Source of the DNA: Roseovarius litorisediminis
GTDB lineage: Bacteria; Pseudomonadota; Alphaproteobacteria; Rhodobacterales; Rhodobacteraceae
DNA: 64,000 nucleotides
Assembly: GCF_900172295.1 (NCBI RefSeq)
Contig: NZ_FWFL01000004.1
Coordinates: 248,001 to 312,000 of the forward strand
Direction: 5' to 3'
The notes under the pieces are model-generated. The model had not been told where the DNA came from. It saw only the letters and a list, made by a program, of their open reading frames with translations, and ran no database searches. The translations under genes and the position numbers were made by a program. Every line of letters starts with the position of its first letter. Positions within the stretch are counted from its first letter, which is position 1. This document shows, piece after piece, positions 33,454-41,222 of this stretch.

Positions 33454-34359
33454 TCACCTTGCGCAAGACGCAAAACCCTTGGCCAGTGCCTGCAACATCG
33501 CCGGATAAAGCCCCGCGCCCCGTACCAACCGGGCACCCATCGGATCCAGTTCGCCGGTCTTGTAGCCTGCCGCGAGGATCGCGCCGGTCAATTTGGTGTC
33601 GAATTGCGGCTCACTCAGTACGCAGTTTATTGCCTTGTCTTTGACCAGTGCACGCAAGTCAGCAAGGCGCGCAGGGCCCGGGCTTGTGGCATCACTCAGT
33701 GAAATTGCAGCGGCGGCTGGGATGTCAAAGCTATTCTCGAAATACTGATAGGCATCGTGAAGCACCACAAACGGCACCCCACGAACCGGTTCAAGCTCCT
33801 TTGAAATGGACTGCACGACCTGCTCTAACCGTTCAGCTCCGCTTTCGGCATTGGCCTGGTAGATCCCGGCGTGTTCCGGATCCATCGCAGACAGTTCGGC
33901 AGCGATCAGAAACAGCCATTCCCTGGCGTTTCCAGGGCTTAGCCACGCATGGGGGTCGACGCCATCAGCGTGGTTATGAGCGTCATGTTCATCATGCGCC
34001 TCGTGACCAAATTCCACCCCTTCGCGACGTGGCATTTGTTGGGTTTTGTCAGACTCCAAAAGCGCGATTTTCCGGGCATCAGGCGCCAGCGTATCAATCG
34101 CACCAGCCAGCCAGGGTGTCAGCCCCTCACCCATCCAGATTACCAGATCTGCCTTGGCCAATGCAGATGCCTCGGACGGCCGCATCGCATAACTATGAGG
34201 GGAAACTCCGGGCTGAATGATCAGGTCAGGCTCTCCCACACCAGCCATGACCTGCGCAGCCAGAGAATGAATTGGCGCTATATCTGTGACCACGCGCGGC
34301 ACCTCGGCCACCGCGGCCGAAGCACCTAAGAAAACTGACAGCAGAACAGCCAAACGCAT
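33454..34359 (-). CDS. znuA: Zinc ABC transporter, periplasmic zinc-binding protein
   Basis: High-affinity zinc-binding lipoprotein-like/periplasmic protein of the cluster A-I type, 301 residues from ATG 34359, with a Sec signal peptide. The metal ligands typical of ZnuA are visible: His in DIAPIHSL, His in SPHSYAMRP, His in LHDAYQYF and a late Asp/Glu. The mobile His/Asp-rich loop (HEAHDEHDAHNH) sits near residues 120-135. Divergent from zur-znuC-znuB, with a Zur-box-like dyad between them, so it is induced under zinc limitation. Confidence 0.95.
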   Translation of the reverse strand: MRLAVLLSVFLGASAAVAEVPRVVTDIAPIHSLAAQVMAGVGEPDLIIQPGVSPHSYAMRPSEASALAKADLVIWMGEGLTPWLAGAIDTLAPDARKIALLESDKTQQMPRREGVEFGHEAHDEHDAHNHADGVDPHAWLSPGNAREWLFLIAAELSAMDPEHAGIYQANAESGAERLEQVVQSISKELEPVRGVPFVVLHDAYQYFENSFDIPAAAAISLSDATSPGPARLADLRALVKDKAINCVLSEPQFDTKLTGAILAAGYKTGELDPMGARLVRGAGLYPAMLQALAKGFASCAR

Positions 34360-34395
34360 CGCAATATCTTCCAACGAGTAAGCAATAATCTAACT

Positions 34396-34422
34396 TGATA
34401 TATGTAACTTTATAACATATCA
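34396..34422. promoter_or_regulatory. Zur-box-like inverted repeat
   Basis: AT-rich dyad centred on ATGTAACTTTATAACAT, flanked by TGATAT and ATATCA, in the gap between znuA and zur. Composition and placement match alphaproteobacterial Zur operators. Bound Zur would repress both directions. Confidence 0.7.
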
Positions 34423-34454
34423 ACCCCTGAACGCTTTATCAAATGAGGCTGACA

Positions 34455-34925
34455 ATGGATGCAATCGGGTTCGAAACTCATGATCATCTTACCTGCATCA
34501 AAGACGGGCTTGAGGCCGTGGCAGCACATTGCGTTCGTCACAGGCTGCAATTTACCCCTGTAAGACGCAGGGTGCTGGAAATCATGCTGCAGGAACACCG
34601 CGCGATGGGTGCCTATGAGATACTGGACAAATTGCGCGAAGAAGGCCTGGGATCACAGCCGCCTGTTGCCTACCGCGCGCTGGATTTTCTGGTCAGCCAT
34701 GGTTTTGCGCACAAGATCGAGCGCCTGAATGCCTTTATCGCCTGCGCCCACCCCGGTCAGAACCACACGCCGGCTTTCCTGATTTGCCGAAAATGCGATG
34801 CAGTGGCCGAGGCGCATGCCGAACCTTCGTGTGGCATGCTGGGCCGAGCCGCCGACGAAACCGGATTCAAAATTGAACAGGCGGTGGTCGAGGCCCTTGG
34901 CCTGTGCCCGAGATGTGCTGCGTGA
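34455..34925 (+). CDS. zur: Zinc uptake regulator, Fur family
   Basis: Fur-superfamily repressor using zinc as corepressor, 156 residues from ATG 34455 (GAGG eight bases upstream; ATG 34443 is an alternative). It has an N-terminal winged helix (TPVRRRVLEIMLQEHRAMGAYEILDKL in two blocks), an HKIERLNAFIACAHP dimer segment, and two CxxC pairs (CRKC, and CPRC at the very end) for the structural zinc. It is coupled to znuC by a four-base overlap. Context with znuABC makes Zur rather than Fur or Mur the clear choice. Confidence 0.95.
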   Translation: MDAIGFETHDHLTCIKDGLEAVAAHCVRHRLQFTPVRRRVLEIMLQEHRAMGAYEILDKLREEGLGSQPPVAYRALDFLVSHGFAHKIERLNAFIACAHPGQNHTPAFLICRKCDAVAEAHAEPSCGMLGRAADETGFKIEQAVVEALGLCPRCAA

Positions 34926-35671
34926 CGTTGATCGAAACCCATAACCTTGATATCCGTCACGGTGCCAACACGGTGCTTACAGGTGTCAACCTGGCGCTTG
35001 AACGCGGCGAGATTGTTACCATTGTCGGCCCCAATGGCTCGGGTAAGTCGACATTGCTGCGCGCGCTTATCGGGGCAATCAAACCGGCGCGTGGCTCGAT
35101 TAAGCAGTTACCAGGCCTTCGTATCGGCTATGTTCCACAAAAGTTGCATATCGACCCTACTCTGCCGATGACCGTGCGGCGCTTTCTGGGCTTACCCGGA
35201 CGACATGCCGACACAGACCTGCACACTGCCCTTGAACAGGCCGGTTTGCCCGACCTGCAGGACCGCCAGATGGCCGACCTGTCGGGTGGGCAATTTCAAC
35301 GCGTTCTGCTGGCGCGTGCGCTGATCGAAAAGCCTGACTTGCTGATTCTTGACGAGGCGACCCAGGGTTTGGACCAGCCCGGTTCGGCCGCGTTTTACCG
35401 CCGTATCGAAGAGGTCCGTAGCGAACTCCACTGTGCGGTTCTGATGGTCAGCCACGAATTGCATGTGGTCATGAGTGCCTCAGACAGGGTGATCTGCCTG
35501 AATGGCCATATCTGTTGCGAAGGCAAACCGGATGTCGTCGCCTCGGCCCCTGAATACCGCGCCATATTTGGCAGCGGCACTCAAGGTGCACTGGCCCTGT
35601 ATCGGCATGATCATGACCACCACCATGACCATGAATGCGATCACGACCATTCACATGAGGCAGCGCAGTAA
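34922..35671 (+). CDS. znuC: Zinc ABC transporter ATPase with His-rich tail
   Basis: ATP-binding subunit of the zinc importer, 249 residues from GTG 34922, which overlaps the zur stop as GTGA; an in-frame ATG at 34913 is possible but gives an atypical N-terminus. It has Walker A GPNGSGKST, signature LSGGQFQR, Walker B LLILDEA and the H-loop SHELH. The C-terminus ends in a dense metal-binding tail, HDHDHHHDHECDHDHSH, on the cytosolic side, beyond the normal end of the fold. Followed by znuB with a one-base TAATG overlap. Confidence 0.95.
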   Translation: MTLIETHNLDIRHGANTVLTGVNLALERGEIVTIVGPNGSGKSTLLRALIGAIKPARGSIKQLPGLRIGYVPQKLHIDPTLPMTVRRFLGLPGRHADTDLHTALEQAGLPDLQDRQMADLSGGQFQRVLLARALIEKPDLLILDEATQGLDQPGSAAFYRRIEEVRSELHCAVLMVSHELHVVMSASDRVICLNGHICCEGKPDVVASAPEYRAIFGSGTQGALALYRHDHDHHHDHECDHDHSHEAAQ

Positions 35672-36474
35672 TGCTTGACGATTTCCTTATCCGCGCGGCC
35701 CTTGCAGGGCTTGGTGTCGCTCTGGCTGCGGCGCCATTGGGCTGTTTCGTTGTCTGGCGCAGGATGGCCTATTTCGGCGATGCAACGGCACATGCTTCGA
35801 TCCTTGGTGTCGCGCTGGCTTTGGGGTTTTCAATGTCCATATTCGCCGGCGCCTTGACGGTGGCGCTGATCATGGCAACCACCGTATCAACCCTGACCGG
35901 GCGCGGCTATGCGATGGATACGCTTTTGGGGGTTATGGCGCATTCGGCACTGGCTTTTGGTTTGGTGGCCGTGTCGCTCCTGACAAATGTGCGTATTGAT
36001 CTGATGGCTTATCTTTTTGGCGATATCCTTGCCGTTGCTAAAATCGATCTCTTGATTATCTGGGGGGGCGCCGCGCTGGTACTAACACTTCTTGTCTGGC
36101 GTTGGCAGGCTTTGCTGACCACCACAATCAGCACAGATCTGGCCTATGCCAGCGGCATCGACCCCAAGCGCGAACAACTGGTCCTGACACTTGCCCTTGC
36201 GCTTGTCGTGGCCGTGGCCATCAAAGTTGTCGGCGTTTTGCTCATTGCGGCCATGTTGATCATACCTGCGGCTGCGGCGCGACCGCTGTCGGCCACACCG
36301 GAACGTATGGCAGCCATCGCCTCGCTGATTGCCGCGGCGGCGGCCCTTGGCGGGCTGCAGATATCATTTACTCTGGACACGCCGACAGGGCCAACAATTG
36401 TCTGTGTCGCGGCCACGTTATTCGCTTTGAGCAGCCTGATCAGTGCTGTTGTAAGACCGGCGCAGCGATCGTGA
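35671..36474 (+). CDS. znuB: Zinc ABC transporter permease
   Basis: Membrane subunit of the zinc importer (ABC-3 family), 267 residues with about eight hydrophobic helices. The N-terminal GCFVVWRRMAYFGDATAHASILGVAL segment (in two blocks) is diagnostic for this family. Translationally coupled to znuC. It completes the zur-znuC-znuB operon. Confidence 0.95.
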   Translation: MLDDFLIRAALAGLGVALAAAPLGCFVVWRRMAYFGDATAHASILGVALALGFSMSIFAGALTVALIMATTVSTLTGRGYAMDTLLGVMAHSALAFGLVAVSLLTNVRIDLMAYLFGDILAVAKIDLLIIWGGAALVLTLLVWRWQALLTTTISTDLAYASGIDPKREQLVLTLALALVVAVAIKVVGVLLIAAMLIIPAAAARPLSATPERMAAIASLIAAAAALGGLQISFTLDTPTGPTIVCVAATLFALSSLISAVVRPAQRS

Positions 36475-36522
36475 AACGACTGAATCTTTACTGCACGGCG
36501 TCTTGGCTTTGGCAGTATTAAT

Positions 36523-36559
36523 TTGACTTGACTCTTTTTATCAGAAATATCAGAGATAA
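36523..36559 (+). promoter_or_regulatory. Promoter/operator region of the iron-binding protein gene
   Basis: Two overlapping TTGACT boxes (TTGACTTGACT at 36523-36533) resemble -35 elements. Just downstream TTATC (36538-36542) and GATAA (36555-36559) form an inverted repeat 12 bases apart, a plausible site for an iron regulator. The -10 box is not clear. Confidence 0.35.
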
Positions 36560-36595
36560 CATAGTAATTTAGTCAGAAATCAGAAAGGACGCTTC

Positions 36596-37621
36596 ATGAG
36601 CTCCCTGAAATTTGCCCAAGGCCTAACAATTTCAACGGCGCTGGCCGCCTTTGCGGCCCCCGCTTTTGCGCAAGAGGTCAACATCTATTCCAGCCGTCAC
36701 TATGACGCGGATGATGCACTCTATGCCCGTTTCACTGAAGAAACCGGCATTTCCGTAAACCGTATTGAGGGCAAGGCTGACGAACTGATCGCTCGCCTGA
36801 CGGCTGAGGGCGACAACAGCCCCGCCGATATATTCATTGCGGTCGATGTCGGTCGTATGGACCGTGCAGAAAAAGCCGGAGTTTTGCAGCCGTTCAACTC
36901 GGATGTGATCGAAGCCCGTATCCCTGATCACCTACAGCACCCGGATAATCTGTGGTTTGGCGTATCGCAGCGGGCCCGCATGATTTTTTACGCCAAAGAT
37001 CGGGTCGACAGCCCGCCAGCAACCTATGAGGACCTGGCCATGCCTGAGTGGAAAGACAAAGTTTGCATCCGGTCTTCGTCCAACGTGTACAACCAGTCAT
37101 TGCTGGCTTCGATCATTGAAGTCGACGGCGAAGAGGCAGCCATGGAATGGGCGCAGGGGATCGTCAACAACATGGCCCGCCCACCGCAAGGGGGTGACAC
37201 CGACCAACTGCGTGGCCTTGTGTCAGGTGAATGCGATATTGCCGTTGCAAACCACTATTATTTTCTACGCGGCTTTGATCAGGACGTCGACGGGCTGAGT
37301 GCTGGAATCGACAGCATTGGGTGGGTCTGGCCCAATCAGGATGGGCGTGGGGCACATATCAATCTCGCCACGGCATCGATCACGGCGGCGGCCCCGCACC
37401 CTGAAGAAGCCACCGCGTTGCTTGAGTTTCTGACAAGCGATTTTGCCCAACAGCATTTCGCAAATCAGAACCACGAATACCCTGCAGTTCCTGGTTTAGG
37501 CGCAGACGATAGCACCGCGCGGCTGGGTGACTTCAAGGCGGATACCACCACGAACACCTCGGCCTTCAGCCGCAACGCCGGCAAAGCGCAGATCATATTC
37601 AATCAGGTTGGCTGGAACTGA
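36596..37621 (+). CDS. Fe(3+) ABC transporter substrate-binding protein (FbpA/FutA type)
   Basis: Periplasmic ferric-iron binding protein of 341 residues with a Sec signal peptide ending at AFAQ. The mature protein starts with the hallmark VNIYSSRHYDADD; the iron-binding Tyr pair is visible in ANHYYFLRG near residue 220. There is no permease or ATPase gene beside it and an intrinsic terminator follows directly, so it is transcribed alone and must use transport partners elsewhere. AGAAAGGA precedes the ATG. Confidence 0.92.
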   Translation: MSSLKFAQGLTISTALAAFAAPAFAQEVNIYSSRHYDADDALYARFTEETGISVNRIEGKADELIARLTAEGDNSPADIFIAVDVGRMDRAEKAGVLQPFNSDVIEARIPDHLQHPDNLWFGVSQRARMIFYAKDRVDSPPATYEDLAMPEWKDKVCIRSSSNVYNQSLLASIIEVDGEEAAMEWAQGIVNNMARPPQGGDTDQLRGLVSGECDIAVANHYYFLRGFDQDVDGLSAGIDSIGWVWPNQDGRGAHINLATASITAAAPHPEEATALLEFLTSDFAQQHFANQNHEYPAVPGLGADDSTARLGDFKADTTTNTSAFSRNAGKAQIIFNQVGWN

Positions 37622-37643
37622 TCCCGCAACTTTATTCTATGAA

Positions 37644-37670
37644 AGGCACCGGTGCGCCCGGTGCCTTTTT
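37644..37670 (+). terminator. Intrinsic terminator
   Basis: Perfect nine-base stem AGGCACCGG/CCGGTGCCT with loop TGCGC and five T, 22 bases past the stop of the iron-binding protein gene. Confidence 0.92.
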
Positions 37671-37743
37671 CGTTGTCTTGTTATTTGCCTGACACCCAAT
37701 TGTCGCCTAAGCTGATGGTCAGTTCACTAAACCCGAGTGACCA

Positions 37744-39711
37744 ATGACATCTGTCCGGCTGCGATTGCTGATCCTTGCCTTGCTACCGCTGATGGTATTG
37801 ATGCCGTTGCTGCTTGTTCTGGCTGTGAGCCGCTGGTCGGCCAATTACGACGATCTGTTGATCACCAATGTGGAAAGCGATCTGCGCATCGCCGAGCAAT
37901 ATTTGCAACAGATCCTCAGCAAAACCGGAAACCATGTCGACAGTCTGGCCCATTCTGTCAGTTTTCAAGAGGCTTCCAAGGCGCCCGAGTATGATTTCCA
38001 AGCATTTCTTGAGGGCCACCGCAAGGCATTGGAATTGGATTTCCTGTACTATTTGCCAGCAGACGCCGCATCTGATGCAAAACAGAAGTGGCCGGTCATT
38101 CGGGCCGCCGCAAATGGGCAGCTCGCGACCCAGATCGACATCTTCTCAGCAGCTGATCTGGAAGGTTTGCCCGGCAATCTGGCAAGCCGCGCCCGGATAC
38201 CGCTGATCGAAACCGAGGCCGCAGTGCCTACCGACCGTACCACTGAAGATCGTGGCATGGTGGTGCACACGGCCACAGATGTATCCACACCTGACCGGCA
38301 CGGCGTTCTGGTAGGGGGGATCCTGCTAAACCGAAATCTGGATTTTATCGACACGATCAACGCGCTTGTCTACCGTGAAACTGACATCAGAAATGACAGG
38401 CAAGGGACCGCTACCTTGTTTCTGGAAGATGTGCGGGTGTCCACAAATGTGCGCCTTTTTGAAGGGTCCCGCGCGCTTGGCACCCGCGTCTCGGCGGTGG
38501 TACGCCATACTGTGCTGGATGAGGGAACCACATGGCTTGCCAGCGCGTTTGTGGTGAATGACTGGTATATCTCGGGTTACCTGCCTTTGACCGACAGTTT
38601 TGGCAAACGCGTAGGCATGCTTTATGTCGGGTTTCTGGAAGCGCCGTTCACTGCCGCCAAGCGCAGTGCGTATGTTTTGATTTTCGTTTCCTTTGTTCTG
38701 GTGCTCGCCCTGACGGTGCCGCTGTTCCTGCGGCTGGCTGGCGGTATCTTTTCACCGCTCGAAAAAATGACCCAGACAATGAAAAAGGTCGAAGGCGGCC
38801 AGCTGGACGCCCGCATTGGCCAGGTTGCTTCAAAAGATGAAATCGGCACTGTCGCAGCCCACCTTGATAGCCTGCTGGATCAGGTACAGGAGCGTGACAA
38901 GGCCCTGCGCTCATGGGCGGACGAGCTGAACACCAGGGTTGAAGAACGCACCGCGGAACTGCGCGAAGCCAACGAAAAACTGGAAACCACCTATCAACAA
39001 CTGGTCATGTCGGAAAAGCTTGCCTCGATCGGTGAAATCACCGCCGGTGTGGCCCATGAAATCAACAACCCTGTTGCTGTTATTCAGGGCAATGTCGACG
39101 TGATACGCCAAACCCTGGGCCCGCAGGCTGATCCTGTAGCGACTGAATTGGCCCTGATTGATCAGCAGGTTAGCCGCATCAATGCCATCGTCGGAAAGTT
39201 GCTGCAGTTCGCCCGACCTTCCGAGTTTGGCACGTTTGAGGAGAGTGTGGATATCGGCGCAGTTCTGGACGATTGTATCGTGCTGGTCGATCATGTCATT
39301 TCCAAGGGCCGTGTCACGGTCACGATACACCGAGGTGACCCACCGCCTGTCCGCATCAACCCCGGCGAATTGCAGCAAGTGGTCATTAACCTGATCATCA
39401 ATGCGGTGCAGGCGATGAAGCGCGACGGCAAGCTTGAGATCACGATCAGTGCCGCCGAATATGACGGTAAATCCGGTGCAAAACTGGTAATTGCCGATAC
39501 GGGACCGGGGGTGTCAGCAGAAAAACTCAACACCGTATTCGACCCGTTCTATACGACAAAAATGGGGGAAGGCACCGGCTTGGGTTTGTCAGTCAGCCAG
39601 ACACTCATCCGGGCCGCCGACGGCCTGATTTCAGTTCGAAACCGGGCCCGAGGCGGGGCCGAGTTTACGGTCTGGTTGCCCGAGGACCACGGCGAACAGG
39701 CTGCAGCCTAA
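37744..39711 (+). CDS. Sensor histidine kinase with periplasmic Cache-type domain
   Basis: Membrane-bound kinase of 655 residues. Transmembrane helix 1 is at about 8-28, the periplasmic sensor at 30-307 (length and sequence fit a Cache-type domain, e.g. VGMLYVGFLEAPF before the membrane), and helix 2 at 308-332. A HAMP linker follows to about 385, a coiled coil to 425, HisKA with phospho-acceptor His438 in AGVAHEINNP, then the ATPase domain with N-box NLIINAVQAM, G1 DTGPG, FDPFYTTK and GTGLGLS. It is tail to tail with an NtrC-like response regulator, only two bases between stops, and is probably its partner. Ligand unknown; formate or redox state would fit the neighbours. Confidence 0.92.
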   Translation: MTSVRLRLLILALLPLMVLMPLLLVLAVSRWSANYDDLLITNVESDLRIAEQYLQQILSKTGNHVDSLAHSVSFQEASKAPEYDFQAFLEGHRKALELDFLYYLPADAASDAKQKWPVIRAAANGQLATQIDIFSAADLEGLPGNLASRARIPLIETEAAVPTDRTTEDRGMVVHTATDVSTPDRHGVLVGGILLNRNLDFIDTINALVYRETDIRNDRQGTATLFLEDVRVSTNVRLFEGSRALGTRVSAVVRHTVLDEGTTWLASAFVVNDWYISGYLPLTDSFGKRVGMLYVGFLEAPFTAAKRSAYVLIFVSFVLVLALTVPLFLRLAGGIFSPLEKMTQTMKKVEGGQLDARIGQVASKDEIGTVAAHLDSLLDQVQERDKALRSWADELNTRVEERTAELREANEKLETTYQQLVMSEKLASIGEITAGVAHEINNPVAVIQGNVDVIRQTLGPQADPVATELALIDQQVSRINAIVGKLLQFARPSEFGTFEESVDIGAVLDDCIVLVDHVISKGRVTVTIHRGDPPPVRINPGELQQVVINLIINAVQAMKRDGKLEITISAAEYDGKSGAKLVIADTGPGVSAEKLNTVFDPFYTTKMGEGTGLGLSVSQTLIRAADGLISVRNRARGGAEFTVWLPEDHGEQAAA

Positions 39712-39713
39712 GC

Positions 39714-41087
39714 CTACACCCCCCAGCTGGTACATTTACGGTCAATCGTTTTGCGCGACACACCAAGGCGTCGCGCGGCCTCGGCGCGGTTTCCACCGCA
39801 GGCGTCCAAAACGTTCATGATATGGCGCTGCTCGACCAGTTCCAGTGTTTCGATCGCTGTCGTACCGGTAACACGGCCACTGCCAGAAAACTCGTCCGGA
39901 AATGCCCCCAGAATAACAGATCTTTCGATAAGATTACTCAGTTCGCGCACATTCCCGGGCCAGTTATAACGGCTGAGTTTAAGCAGCACTTCTTCGTTCA
40001 TCTCAAGCGCGGGCATCCCAAGGCTTTTGGAAAACTGGCTCATGAAAAGGGCTGCGAGTTCAACGATATCTTCCGTGCGTTCGCTTAATAGCGGCATCTC
40101 GATATTCACCACATTGATGCGGTGATACAGATCCTCGCGAAAACTGCCCTTGGCCACCGCCTCGGGAAGATCAGCATTGGTAGCAAACAGGAACCTCAGG
40201 TTAAGCGGGATTTCACGTTCAGCGCCTGCGGGCCTGATCCGTTGATCTTCCAGAACGCGCAAAAGAGCCGCCTGCACCTGTTCAGGCAATTGGGCCACCT
40301 CATCCAGAAACAAGGTGCCGCCATCCGCATGCAGAAACAGGCCATCTTTGCGCCGGGTGTTGCCCTCGACCACGCCAAACAGATCATCGGCGATATTATC
40401 AGCTGAAATCGCGGCGCAGTTCACTGCAACAAACGGTTTATTTGCCCGATCAGAAAGGCCATGAAGCGTTCGTGCTGCAATCTCTTTTCCGGTGCCGCTG
40501 GCCCCGGTGAACAGAACTGACGTGGGCAATGGCGCAAGTTTGTTCAGAATATCGCGCACCTTCTGGATCGGCAGCGAATTTCCCAACAGCCGCCCGCGCG
40601 CTGCATTGCCCCCCTCGGACAGTTCGTGTTTCAGCAAGATGTTTTCGCGCCGCAGATATTTACGATCCAGCGCCCGGGCTACGGCATTGAGAATCTGGTT
40701 TGCCCTAAACGGTTTGAGCACGAAATCCGCAACCCCTGTTCGCAACGCCTTGATCGCCGTGTCCAGATCCGCATACGCGGTGATCAGGATTGTATCGGCG
40801 AAAAAGCCGACGGGCCGCTGTTCTTCCAGCCAGTCCAGGCCAGTCTGGTTGGGCATGATATTGTCCAGGATCACCAGATCGAAATGAGATTGATCCAGAA
40901 TAGATGACGCCTCGCTGGTCGATCGGGCTTGCTCAACCCGTTTGCACCTTGGCTCAAGGATTTTTGTCAAAAAATTCCGCATCCCAGGCTCATCATCGAT
41001 CACAAGGATCGAGCCCAGTTCAAGGTTTTCGCCGTATTCGTCTTCACGAGGGGGCGCAACGGCGGCCTGCCCGGCACCTGTGGTCAT
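39714..41087 (-). CDS. NtrC-family response regulator lacking GAFTGA
   Basis: 457 residues: receiver domain with phospho-acceptor Asp75 (LVILDNIMP) and Lys in VLKPF, AAA+ domain with Walker A GASGTGKE at 195-202 and GGTLFLDEV as Walker B, and a Fis-type HTH at the C-terminus. The sigma54-contacting GAFTGA loop is absent: where it is expected the protein reads DLFGVVEGNTRRKDGLF. Rhodobacter capsulatus NtrC also lacks this loop and works with sigma70, so a sigma54-independent mechanism is likely. It is the last gene of the formate dehydrogenase operon, with an ATGA overlap to the small gene before it. Confidence 0.92.
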   Translation of the reverse strand: MTTGAGQAAVAPPREDEYGENLELGSILVIDDEPGMRNFLTKILEPRCKRVEQARSTSEASSILDQSHFDLVILDNIMPNQTGLDWLEEQRPVGFFADTILITAYADLDTAIKALRTGVADFVLKPFRANQILNAVARALDRKYLRRENILLKHELSEGGNAARGRLLGNSLPIQKVRDILNKLAPLPTSVLFTGASGTGKEIAARTLHGLSDRANKPFVAVNCAAISADNIADDLFGVVEGNTRRKDGLFLHADGGTLFLDEVAQLPEQVQAALLRVLEDQRIRPAGAEREIPLNLRFLFATNADLPEAVAKGSFREDLYHRINVVNIEMPLLSERTEDIVELAALFMSQFSKSLGMPALEMNEEVLLKLSRYNWPGNVRELSNLIERSVILGAFPDEFSGSGRVTGTTAIETLELVEQRHIMNVLDACGGNRAEAARRLGVSRKTIDRKCTSWGV

Positions 41088-41221
41088 TCGTCGGTATCAC
41101 TCAGCCGCACCGCGTTACCTGCATTTCTGTCCTGGCTGGTAAATCCCATCCCGCCAAGGACATAGTAGGCCCCAACGCTGATAATTGCGATGGCCACAAA
41201 GGCCGTGAACATGGCTTTCAT
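41084..41221 (-). CDS. Small single-helix membrane protein, 45 aa
   Basis: A 45-residue open frame with a good ribosome site (AAAAGGAGAACTGAA before ATG 41221). It encodes one hydrophobic helix (about residues 4-24, with a GAYYVLGGMG end) and a short polar tail. Its stop overlaps the start of the response-regulator gene as ATGA, and its start lies one base after the stop of the WD40-cytochrome gene, so it is tightly built into the operon. No family recognised. A subunit-stabilising peptide of the FDH membrane complex, or a coupling factor to the regulator, are guesses. Confidence 0.75.
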   Translation of the reverse strand: MKAMFTAFVAIAIISVGAYYVLGGMGFTSQDRNAGNAVRLSDTDE

Positions 41222-41222
41222 T

